Below, piece after piece: positions 25,992-33,421 of a stretch of DNA of 64,000 bases. Each line of letters opens with the position of its first letter. Positions within the stretch are counted from its first letter, which is position 1. The position numbers and the translations under genes are program-made. The stretch comes from an uncultured Tenacibaculum sp. GTDB taxonomy: Bacteria; Bacteroidota; Bacteroidia; Flavobacteriales; Flavobacteriaceae. The notes beneath the pieces were generated by a model. That model did not search any database. It was not told the origin of the DNA and was given only the letters and a program-made list of their open reading frames with translations. The stretch spans positions 62,001 to 126,000 of the forward strand of contig NZ_CANMLT010000003.1 of the NCBI RefSeq assembly GCF_947498805.1. The letters are read 5' to 3'.

Positions 25992-27222
25992 GTTCGGAGG
26001 AGCCTCTGTCAAAGATCCTAATGGAGTAAAAAATGTAGCTCGTGTATTGCAGCATGAGGGTACTGAAAATGTATTAGTTGTTATTTCTGCCATGGGCAAA
26101 ATGACCAACGCATTTGAACATATTGTAAACAGTTATTTCTATAAGAAAGATGACTTAAAAGATGCTTTAGGTTTTGTTGAAAACTTTCATCAAGATATGA
26201 TGAATGGTTTATTTAACTCAGAGCATGAAATTTATCATAAAGTAAATTTGTTATTGGGTGAATTGAGTGGGTTTATGGCTCAAAACACTTCGAACGACTA
26301 CAACTATGTATACGATCAAATGGTCGGTTTCGGTGAATTATTATCTACAACTATTGTAAGTGCTTATCTTTCTGAAATTGGAATTCATAACCAATGGTTA
26401 GATGTAAGGGAATTTATAAAAACAGATACTAATTATAGAGGAGCAAAAATAAACTGGAAACTTACCCAAAACTTAATTCAAGAAAATGTAAATACCTCTC
26501 AACTTAATATTACACAGGGCTTCTTAGGAAGTTCAGACTCTGAAACCACTACTCTAGGAAGAGAAGGATCTGATTTTACCGCTGGTATTTTTGCTTACTG
26601 TTTAGATGCAGCGAGTGTAACTATTTGGAAAGATGTTGATGGTGTTTTAAATGCCGATCCTAGAGTGTTTACTGAAACAGAATTATTAGAGGAAATATCG
26701 TATACAGAAGCTATTGAAATGGCTTTCTATGGTGCATCTGTAATACACCCTAAGACAATACAACCTTTAGAACAAAAAAACATACCTCTTTTTGTTCGTT
26801 CTTTTGACGATGTTCATAAAAAGGGTACTTGTGTCGGACGAGGAAAGAAAATTACTCCAGAAATACCTTGTTTTATTGTAAAGAAAAATCAGATTTTAGT
26901 TTCAATTTCTGCAAAGGATTTTTCTTTTATGGTAGAACATAATATTAGTGATGTTTTTAAGAAATTACATGAATATAAATTAAAGGTTAATCTTATTCAA
27001 AATTCGGCTATTAGTTTCTCCGTTTGTATTGAAGATAAATACGATAGGTTTGATGCTTTCTTAAATGAGTTACAAACCGATTTCAATATTAAGTCATATA
27101 AAAATGTCACGCTTTACACAATTCGTCATTTTAATGATTCAGCTATAAAGGCAATACAGAAAAGGGGAAAATCGATTATTCGTCAAATTAATACAGAAAC
27201 CGCACAGTTGGTCATAGAATAA
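25978..27222 (+). CDS. Aspartate kinase family protein
   Basis: The 414-residue product has KFGGASVKD at the N-terminus (4-12) and ATP/aspartate sites at GREGSDFTAG and IWKDVDGVLNADPR. A C-terminal region of about 115 residues looks like one or two ACT-type regulatory units. Aspartate kinase feeds lysine, threonine and methionine synthesis. The ATG at 25978 gives the usual MRIFKFGG start; an in-frame ATG at 25951 would extend deep into the preceding gene. It overlaps the acetyltransferase gene by 14 bp. Confidence 0.9.
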   Translation: MRIFKFGGASVKDPNGVKNVARVLQHEGTENVLVVISAMGKMTNAFEHIVNSYFYKKDDLKDALGFVENFHQDMMNGLFNSEHEIYHKVNLLLGELSGFMAQNTSNDYNYVYDQMVGFGELLSTTIVSAYLSEIGIHNQWLDVREFIKTDTNYRGAKINWKLTQNLIQENVNTSQLNITQGFLGSSDSETTTLGREGSDFTAGIFAYCLDAASVTIWKDVDGVLNADPRVFTETELLEEISYTEAIEMAFYGASVIHPKTIQPLEQKNIPLFVRSFDDVHKKGTCVGRGKKITPEIPCFIVKKNQILVSISAKDFSFMVEHNISDVFKKLHEYKLKVNLIQNSAISFSVCIEDKYDRFDAFLNELQTDFNIKSYKNVTLYTIRHFNDSAIKAIQKRGKSIIRQINTETAQLVIE

Positions 27223-27249
27223 AAGCTATTAAAGCTCACAAATTTCCGT

Positions 27250-27257
27250 TATATTTG
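27250..27257 (+). promoter_or_regulatory. -7 element before the bifunctional acyltransferase gene
   Basis: TATATTTG matches TAnnTTTG, 27 bp before the ATG. Confidence 0.5.
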
Positions 27258-27283
27258 CAGTTACGTCTAATTGATATCTTTAA

Positions 27284-29101
27284 ATGGGATTAGTAACACC
27301 TAAGGAAATAGCAAAAGCTATTGGAGTCGATAAATTTGGAGCGTTTGGAACGTTTTCTGGATGGCTTCTAATGAAGATTTTGCGAATTTCCACTGCCAAT
27401 AAAATATATAATAAACACAAGCATAAGAAGGATTTACCTTTCTTAAATGGATTGCTGGAGGAGTTTCAAATTGAGTTTGAAATTCCTGAAGAAGACCTTA
27501 AGCGTATTCCAAAAGAAGGACCTTTTATTACCATTTCAAATCACCCCTTAGGTGGAATTGATGGTATTTTATTGTTAAAACTATTGGTGGAACATAGGGC
27601 AGACTATAAGATTATTGCTAACTTTTTGTTGCATAGAATAGAGCCACTAAAGCCATATGTAATGCCAGTGAATCCTTTTGAAAACCATAAGGATGCTAAA
27701 TCAAGTGTTACAGGAATTAAAAATGCTTTATTGCATTTACGCGAGGGAAAACCTTTAGGTATTTTTCCTGCTGGTGAAGTTTCTACCTATCGTGATGGAA
27801 AGTTAATGGTAGATAAAGAATGGGAAGAAGGTGCTGTTCGTTTGATTAAAAAAGCAAAAGTTCCGGTTATTCCAATCTATTTCCATGCTAAAAACAGTAA
27901 ATTATTTTATTTCTTATCAAAAATTAGTGATACACTTCGTACAGCTAAATTACCTTCTGAATTACTTTCTCAAAAAAGTAGGGTTATCAAGGTTAGGATA
28001 GGAAAACCTATTTCAGTTAAAGATCAAGACAATTATGCTGAAATACCGGATTTTTATCATTTCTTAAGAAAGAAAACATACATGTTGGCGAACCCATTTG
28101 AAAAAACGCCACAAAAAATATTATCTACCCAGAATTTAAAAATTCCTAAAAAAGCAAAGAAGATAACTTCTCAAAGAAATCCAGAATTGTTTTCTAAAGA
28201 AGTTGATAAACTACGTGATTCTGGTGCAAGGTTGTTACAAAGTAAAAATTACGAGGTCTTTTTTGCTCATGCAAAAGATATTCCTAACATTCTACACGAA
28301 ATAGGTCGTTTACGTGAAATTACCTTTAGAGAAGTGGGAGAAGGAACCAATAAACCTATTGACTTAGACAAGTACGACAAATATTATTATCATAAATTTT
28401 TATGGGATAATCAGAAGAAATGTGTCGCTGGTGCTTATAGAATGGGATTAGGTAAAGAGATTTACAAGAAATATGGCATTAATGGTTTTTATGTTCAAAC
28501 TTTATTTAGAGTAGAACCTGAACTTCATAGTATGATGGAAAAAACCATCGAAATGGGGCGTGCTTTTATTATCAAACAATATCAACAAAAACCGATGCCT
28601 TTATTCCTTTTATGGAAAGGTATTGTTCATGTTACTTTACGTTATCCAGAACATAAATACTTAATGGGAGGAGTAAGTATTAGTAATCAATTTTCTGAGT
28701 TTTCTAAATCTTTAATGATTGAGTTTATGAAATCTCACTATTACGATCCTTATTTAGCGCAATACATACATCCTAAGAAAGAATTTAAAGTTCGTTTAAA
28801 TGATGCAGATAAAGATTTCATTTTTGATTCTACGCAATCTGACATGAATAAATTTGATAAGGTAATCGACGAACTTGAACCGGGGGCATTACGAATTCCT
28901 GTTTTAATCAAAAAGTATATTAAACAAAACGCTCGTATTATTTCTTTTAATGTAGATCCTAAGTTTAATAATGCGATAGATGGTTTAATGTATATTAAAA
29001 TTGTAGATTTACCTGAAAGTACTGTTAAACCAGTTATGGAAGAATTTCAAGCTGAGTTGGAGCGCAAAGCTACGGAACAGCAACAAGTAAATAATTCATA
29101 A
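27284..29101 (+). CDS. OlsF-like bifunctional acyltransferase for ornithine/glycine-type lipids
   Basis: The 605-residue product joins two acyltransferases. The N-terminal half (about 60-265) is a PlsC/OlsA-type O-acyltransferase with NHPLGGID (the NHx4D motif, near 85-92) and FPAGEVSTYRDG. The C-terminal half (about 320-530) is an OlsB/hemolysin-type N-acyltransferase of the GNAT fold, with REITFREVGEGTNKPIDLDKYDKYYYH and a basic-aromatic core. This order matches OlsF, which makes ornithine lipid in Serratia and Flavobacterium. In Bacteroides the separate GlsB and GlsA make glycine lipids, so the amino acid used here is open. It has its own -7 element and a strong terminator. Confidence 0.85.
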   Translation: MGLVTPKEIAKAIGVDKFGAFGTFSGWLLMKILRISTANKIYNKHKHKKDLPFLNGLLEEFQIEFEIPEEDLKRIPKEGPFITISNHPLGGIDGILLLKLLVEHRADYKIIANFLLHRIEPLKPYVMPVNPFENHKDAKSSVTGIKNALLHLREGKPLGIFPAGEVSTYRDGKLMVDKEWEEGAVRLIKKAKVPVIPIYFHAKNSKLFYFLSKISDTLRTAKLPSELLSQKSRVIKVRIGKPISVKDQDNYAEIPDFYHFLRKKTYMLANPFEKTPQKILSTQNLKIPKKAKKITSQRNPELFSKEVDKLRDSGARLLQSKNYEVFFAHAKDIPNILHEIGRLREITFREVGEGTNKPIDLDKYDKYYYHKFLWDNQKKCVAGAYRMGLGKEIYKKYGINGFYVQTLFRVEPELHSMMEKTIEMGRAFIIKQYQQKPMPLFLLWKGIVHVTLRYPEHKYLMGGVSISNQFSEFSKSLMIEFMKSHYYDPYLAQYIHPKKEFKVRLNDADKDFIFDSTQSDMNKFDKVIDELEPGALRIPVLIKKYIKQNARIISFNVDPKFNNAIDGLMYIKIVDLPESTVKPVMEEFQAELERKATEQQQVNNS

Positions 29102-29134
29102 ATTAGATAGAAATTACATATAACATTTTACTAT

Positions 29135-29176
29135 AAAAAAAACACCAGCATTTTCTTAAATGCTGGTGTTTTTTTT
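29135..29176. terminator. Strong bidirectional terminator (acyltransferase gene and 33-codon gene)
   Basis: AACACCAGCATTT and AAATGCTGGTGTT make a long perfect stem with A-run before and T-run after, so it works on both strands. Confidence 0.9.
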
Positions 29177-29199
29177 CAAAACTTATTTTCTTGTAGATC

Positions 29200-29301
29200 T
29201 TAGTGATTGATAGCGTAACTGGCCCCTTTTCCAAATTCCGATAATTTCGCTAAGATGTTCTTAAAAAAGTCTTGAATCCCCTTAAGTAACTTTTTTTTCA
29301 T
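29200..29301 (-). CDS. Small gene for a 33-residue cationic amphipathic peptide
   Basis: An ATG at 29301 opens 33 codons ending in TAA. The peptide starts MKKKLLKGIQDFF and ends GASYAINH. Hydrophobic residues fall at 5, 6, 9, 12, 13, 16, 17, 20 and 23, the spacing of an amphipathic helix. With seven Lys against one Asp and one Glu, net charge is about +5. TATATTTG on the minus strand (29329-29336) sits 27 bp upstream, and a strong bidirectional terminator lies 24 bp downstream, so this looks like a complete small transcription unit. I do not recognise the family. It could be a membrane-active or RNA-binding peptide; chance cannot be excluded without homologs. Confidence 0.55.
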   Translation of the reverse strand: MKKKLLKGIQDFFKNILAKLSEFGKGASYAINH

Positions 29302-29328
29302 GTGTATATATTTAAAATTTCCCCTACG

Positions 29329-29336
29329 CAAATATA
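29329..29336 (-). promoter_or_regulatory. -7 element of the 33-codon gene
   Basis: TATATTTG on the minus strand is a perfect TAnnTTTG match. It has no other gene to serve within 300 bp except the small ORF. The -33 box is not clear. The remaining sequence between 29337 and 29450 shows no feature. Confidence 0.6.
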
Positions 29337-29450
29337 CATCTTAGTCAGGGTTTTTCCTTGTTTTTCAAAGGCTTATGTATAAATGGCAGAAAAACATGTA
29401 TAATTGGTAGACTCTGCTACGTGAAATACAACACATTGATAAACAGTTAT

Positions 29451-29813
29451 TTACAAAATAGTGGTAAAATCGCTAAAAGCTACATAATAAGGTTGATCTT
29501 TAAAAACAGGTAACTCAACACTCTCAGCATTGGCAATACCTACACCAGCAAACCAAACTTTGGCATTTTGCTTTTTTGCATGCTCTTTAAATGTTTCCAT
29601 CCATAAAACATCATAGGTATCTGGATTTTGAATATTATTAGAAACCTTGACAAGCACAAAAATCGTAGGCTCTCCTTTTTTAAATAGTACAAATTGAGGA
29701 TGACTTTTTAACTTGCTATTTATAGCTACAAATTCGTATCCTTTTTCTTCGAGCTTCTTACCTATGATATTCATACCTAGGTTATGTAATTCTTGTTCGG
29801 TAAGTGCTCTCAT
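29451..29813 (-). CDS. Small conserved protein resembling a degenerate restriction-nuclease-like fold
   Basis: The 120-residue product begins with an LGMNIIGKKLEEKGYEFVAINSKL helix and strand, then HPQFVLFKKGEPTIFVLVKV. This order resembles the PD-(D/E)xK nuclease-like core, with Q at the usual Asp and VKV at the usual E-x-K, so catalysis is doubtful. Relatives in flavobacteria may carry the name of an Na+-NQR subunit F, which the sequence does not support, since no Fe-S or flavin motif exists. Its start overlaps the last base of the DEAD-box helicase stop, so the two are co-transcribed and probably act together. The function is unknown. Confidence 0.7.
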   Translation of the reverse strand: MRALTEQELHNLGMNIIGKKLEEKGYEFVAINSKLKSHPQFVLFKKGEPTIFVLVKVSNNIQNPDTYDVLWMETFKEHAKKQNAKVWFAGVGIANAESVELPVFKDQPYYVAFSDFTTIL

Positions 29814-31171
29814 TATTTACGTTTTCTATTCTTTTTACTAGTGTTTTTTTGTCCTCTAGTCTTTGGTTTTTTGTATTTCTTAGCTATTTCTCTTCTATAA
29901 GAACCTCCAAGATTTACTTTCTTATTCTTTTCTTTTTTCTCGTGAAAAGCAGGTCCAGGGACATATTCTTGTGAAGTACGATTGGCAGACTGTGATTTAT
30001 CTTCTCTAGGACGTTCTTCTTCTGTTAACTGATTTGAAATTTCAACTTGCTCAGGAATTGAAACTAACGGAATTTCATAATTCATTAATTCCTCAATCTC
30101 TTTTTTTGCCTCCTGTTCTTTCTCGGTTGCAAATAAAATTGATTTTCCTTTATGAGAAGCCCTTCCCGTACGCCCTATTCTATGCATGTAGTTTTCTGGA
30201 TACTGAGTAGGGTTAAAATTAATTACGTGCGAAATTTCAACTAAATCAAGACCACGTGCAATTACATCTGTTGCTATTAAAATTCGATGATTTCCTTTAT
30301 TAAATTCTTCAATAGATCGTAAACGATAGTTCTGCGTCTTATTTGAGTGAATTACACAGTTTTGACCTGGAAACTCCTCTTCTAACAAATTAAAAATTCG
30401 ATCAGCATTCCTTTTATTAGGAGCAAAAACAAGTACTTTATGAAACTCCTGTTTGTCAAACAGTAGCTCATTTAACAAGTTAATTTTTGTGTAAAAATTA
30501 GGCACATTGTAAGTGCTTTGTTCGATATTATCTAAAGGTGTACCACTAACAGCTATGGCTATTTTCTTTGGCGCAATAAAATAATCATCGATTAATGCTT
30601 CTACATCTTCAGTCATTGTAGCAGAAAACATTACGTTTTGCCTTCTTTCAGGAAGTAAATCGAAGATATTTAAAATCTGGAAACGAAAACCTAAATCGAG
30701 CATTACATCTACTTCATCAATTACCAATTTTTGAATTGATTTTAATTTCAACACTCTACTTACAGCTAAATCATACAAACGCCCAGGTGTAGCTACAATA
30801 ACATCACATCCTTGTGCTACCGCTTCTTTATGACGATTTAAATTCACTCCTCCATACACTCCTAAAACACGAAGCGTCATGTATTTTGCTAATTTTTCAA
30901 TCTCTTCAACCACTTGAACTACTAATTCCCTTGTAGGAACTAGTATTAGTACTCTTGGGTTTTCTTGCTTTGAAAATTTGAGATCTCTTAAAATAGGTAA
31001 CACATAGGCAAAAGTCTTTCCTGTACCTGTTTGCGCTATTCCCACAACATCATTTCCAGAACGCACTTTAGGAAAAGCTTCTTCTTGAATTGGTGTTGGA
31101 GCAGTGAAGCCTAAATCTTCAATGGCATTTCTTAATGGATTGGATAAATCTAAATCTTGAAACGTAATCAT
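29813..31171 (-). CDS. DEAD-box-type RNA helicase (DEVD variant)
   Basis: The 452-residue RhlE-like helicase has the Q motif (TAPTPIQEEAF), Walker A AQTGTGKT (about 44-51), PTRELV, motif II as DEVD in place of DEAD, SAT in FSATM, and HRIGRTGRASHKG. The lysine/arginine-rich tail (about 385-452) likely binds RNA. It should unwind structured RNA in ribosome assembly or decay. A small partner gene overlaps its 3' end by one base. TACCTTTG on the minus strand at 31188-31195 is the likely -7 element. A second DEAD-box gene lies at 45666. Confidence 0.92.
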   Translation of the reverse strand: MITFQDLDLSNPLRNAIEDLGFTAPTPIQEEAFPKVRSGNDVVGIAQTGTGKTFAYVLPILRDLKFSKQENPRVLILVPTRELVVQVVEEIEKLAKYMTLRVLGVYGGVNLNRHKEAVAQGCDVIVATPGRLYDLAVSRVLKLKSIQKLVIDEVDVMLDLGFRFQILNIFDLLPERRQNVMFSATMTEDVEALIDDYFIAPKKIAIAVSGTPLDNIEQSTYNVPNFYTKINLLNELLFDKQEFHKVLVFAPNKRNADRIFNLLEEEFPGQNCVIHSNKTQNYRLRSIEEFNKGNHRILIATDVIARGLDLVEISHVINFNPTQYPENYMHRIGRTGRASHKGKSILFATEKEQEAKKEIEELMNYEIPLVSIPEQVEISNQLTEEERPREDKSQSANRTSQEYVPGPAFHEKKEKNKKVNLGGSYRREIAKKYKKPKTRGQKNTSKKNRKRK

Positions 31172-31187
31172 TCAGAATAATTTGTTG

Positions 31188-31195
31188 CAAAGGTA
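31188..31195 (-). promoter_or_regulatory. -7 element of the helicase operon
   Basis: TACCTTTG on the minus strand lies 17 bp before the helicase ATG and only about 30 bp after the stop of the upstream surface-protein gene. Confidence 0.55.
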
Positions 31196-31225
31196 CAACC
31201 ATTATCTGTGTATAAAAAGTCTCTT

Positions 31226-32794
31226 TTATTCTACGGAATCAGAATCTACATCTTCTTGATCAACATTGATAACTTCACTGGTATTAGTAACAGTTCCAGC
31301 TGAATCAACCGTTGCAGCAATTTGTACTGTAATTGTTTGTCCGCTTGTAATCGTAACTCCGCTTAAATCCCACAAACCAGAAACAGCATTATATGTTCCT
31401 GATCCTATCGTAGAGCTTCCTGCATCATAGGTTAATCCAGAAGGTAATAAATCTCTCACCTGAACACCCGTAGCACTTTGCGGTCCACTATTGGTTAATG
31501 ACAACGAAAACGTAACCACATCTCCTACTTTAGGAATTGCAGTATCTACAGTTTTAGTTAATTTTAAATCTACTGAAGGGACTACCATTAAAGTAAAATA
31601 GTCATTATCATTAAAAGCCACGGTCCCTGAATATGTTCCTCCAGCAAGCGTTAAATCATACTCTTCAGCTATTGTACTGAAATCTGACACTGTACTCCTC
31701 ACTAGTTTAAATACACCTGTTGGTACCCCAGTTAAATCTATATCAGATTGACTTAAAGAGAAACTTACATCACCAACATCTCCTCTTTCACTTGCTCTCC
31801 AAACTGTACTAATTCTATATCGTTTACCTACTTGTGTAAAATCATAATCGGAGTTTTCTACATTTTCTCCCCAAATCAAATATTCATTATTTGCAACATC
31901 GGTAGGAGAACTTATACTAATAACACCCGTTCCTTGAGAGTTTAAGTGATTTGAACCATCAGATGCTTGACCAATTCCCGCTACTTTGAAATCAAAATCT
32001 CCATTTTCGTCTTCATTATACACATTATCAGAAACAGCAATACTTCCAAGTTTTGCACTTAAATAGTTTTCTACAATAACTCGTTCTGCTGTATTCAATC
32101 TACTGTTATATAAAATTATTTCATAGAAATCTCCACTAGCTTCATCTGAACCACTTACATTTCGTCCAATCCTCGTATACGGAATTCCTGCTGCAGAACT
32201 CCCAATATTTAATACTGCAGAATTATTATCAGAATAAATAGTGATGTTATTAGAAGCTCCTGTTTTATGATACGAAACAATGGTATTATTATTAAATTGA
32301 GGTATTAAAGACGACGAATAATCTGCTACTCCATATCTTGTTAACCCTATTCGATTTGTATTAGACCATTGTTCTATTCTTAACGAATATGAAGGATTAT
32401 CAAATAAAGAATTACTATTTCCACTGTTTACAGGATTGATTGCAAAAAAAACACTACCATCTGTATAGGTTCCACCAGATGTAGCGAATAACAACTGCGC
32501 CGTACCTAAAGATGCATTAAAATTAACAGAAGCAAAAGGTGTACTTGCATACGTGGGCGATCCCGCCGCTGAACCGTTGGTAAAATTATTTCCGTTACCA
32601 CTGTAATCATTCCATGCGCTAATAGCACTACCTATTCCTGGGTTATTCGATTCATCTCCATCAGCATTGATATCATTAGCACGTAACCATACTCTAAGTG
32701 AACTACTTCCATCTCTTGCTCCAACCCCTCCAGGTCCTGTTTGAGAGAAAACTTTAAAATTGATTAACAGTAATAATACTAATATCTTCTTCAT
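31226..32794 (-). CDS. Secreted DUF11-domain surface protein, C-terminus apparently shortened
   Basis: The 522-residue product has a signal peptide (about 1-17, ending KVFS) and a concanavalin/LamG-like region (about 20-235, with VWLRANDINADGDESNN and WNDYSGNGNNFTNG). A beta-sandwich follows with EYLIWGEN and YRISTVWRASERGDVGDV, then one DUF11 repeat (about 410-515; DLKLTKTVDTAIPKVGDVVTFSLSLTN). It stops at DVDSDSVE, right where DUF11 proteins usually run into more repeats and a type IX secretion sorting domain. No sorting domain is present, so it is either a natural short form or truncated. It may be an adhesin. Confidence 0.8.
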   Translation of the reverse strand: MKKILVLLLLINFKVFSQTGPGGVGARDGSSSLRVWLRANDINADGDESNNPGIGSAISAWNDYSGNGNNFTNGSAAGSPTYASTPFASVNFNASLGTAQLLFATSGGTYTDGSVFFAINPVNSGNSNSLFDNPSYSLRIEQWSNTNRIGLTRYGVADYSSSLIPQFNNNTIVSYHKTGASNNITIYSDNNSAVLNIGSSAAGIPYTRIGRNVSGSDEASGDFYEIILYNSRLNTAERVIVENYLSAKLGSIAVSDNVYNEDENGDFDFKVAGIGQASDGSNHLNSQGTGVISISSPTDVANNEYLIWGENVENSDYDFTQVGKRYRISTVWRASERGDVGDVSFSLSQSDIDLTGVPTGVFKLVRSTVSDFSTIAEEYDLTLAGGTYSGTVAFNDNDYFTLMVVPSVDLKLTKTVDTAIPKVGDVVTFSLSLTNSGPQSATGVQVRDLLPSGLTYDAGSSTIGSGTYNAVSGLWDLSGVTITSGQTITVQIAATVDSAGTVTNTSEVINVDQEDVDSDSVE

Positions 32795-33060
32795 TATAAA
32801 AAATACGCATTCTAAGGCAGAATAAATTTATGCATTTTTTCAATATAAATGACTAATTACCTACTAATATCCTTACTGATTCAAATTATTTCTTTAATTA
32901 TTTTGTTTTTCAAGTATCAAAATAAACTTTTAATCGTCAAAGCATTCCAGCGATTATCTACTGATAGCAAATCTACATACATTAAACATTACTAACTTCA
33001 TTTTTTTGTTATTCCCCTTAAAAACAACATCACATTTAGATGACCTAACAACACACTGTA

Positions 33061-33192
33061 TTAATAAAAAAACACTTCTTTACAAGTATAACATTTGAAT
33101 CTCTTTTTATAAAAAAGAACTATTTTTTGAAATAAACTTCTCTTAATTCTTTTAATAAACATTGATTGACATTTTGGACAACTACAACTCAT
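33061..33192 (-). CDS. Small gene for a 43-residue zinc-ribbon-like protein
   Basis: An ATG at 33192 opens 43 codons ending in TAA at 33061. The peptide begins MSCSCPKCQSMFIKRIKRS and ends FKCYTCKEVFFY. Two CxxC knuckles (C5/C8 and C34/C37) are 25 residues apart around a basic, hydrophobic middle, the layout of a zinc ribbon. A random ORF would rarely keep two such pairs. It is the only coding signal I find in the 627 bp between 32795 and 33421. A LytTR-like tandem site lies about 120 bp upstream on the same strand. The function is unknown; a nucleic-acid or protein contact role is possible. Confidence 0.6.
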   Translation of the reverse strand: MSCSCPKCQSMFIKRIKRSLFQKIVLFYKKRFKCYTCKEVFFY

Positions 33193-33304
33193 AACTTTTT
33201 GTTTTAAAAACCTACTATTATGTACCCCTCTTAACTTTAATTCCCTTTTGATAGGAGTAGCTTCAAAACAAAAAAAATACTTTTACTGCTTACTACGTCA
33301 AAAT

Positions 33305-33340
33305 ACTTTCCGAACGGTTAAAATTGACTTACGAACGACT
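33305..33340 (-). promoter_or_regulatory. LytTR-like tandem binding site
   Basis: On the minus strand GTCGTTCGTAAGT and ACCGTTCGGAAAGT are direct repeats whose CGTTCG cores are exactly 21 bp (two helix turns) apart. The second matches the LytTR consensus (W-M-M-GTT-N-R-K) at all positions and the first at most. It points toward the 43-codon gene. Other sequence in 32795-33370 is AT-rich and shows no other feature I can support. Confidence 0.45.
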
Positions 33341-33370
33341 AAATAATTGTCTTTAAAGATTTCTATAAAC

Positions 33371-33398
33371 AAAAAAAACCGAGCAAAATGCTCGGTTC
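33371..33398 (-). terminator. Terminator of the nqr operon
   Basis: On the minus strand ACCGAGCA and TGCTCGGT form a perfect stem, followed by eight T's, 24 bp after the nqrF stop. Confidence 0.9.
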
Positions 33399-33421
33399 TC
33401 AATATAATAGTTACTTTGTTT

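Noticed and set aside
29451..29813. Naming the 120-residue protein Na+-NQR subunit F
   Set aside because: It has no ferredoxin cysteines and no flavin or NADH motif; the true nqrF is at 33422-34732.
32795..33370. A structured non-coding RNA in the gap before nqrF
   Set aside because: Apart from the 43-codon ORF and the LytTR-like repeats I found no strong hairpin or known riboswitch motif.
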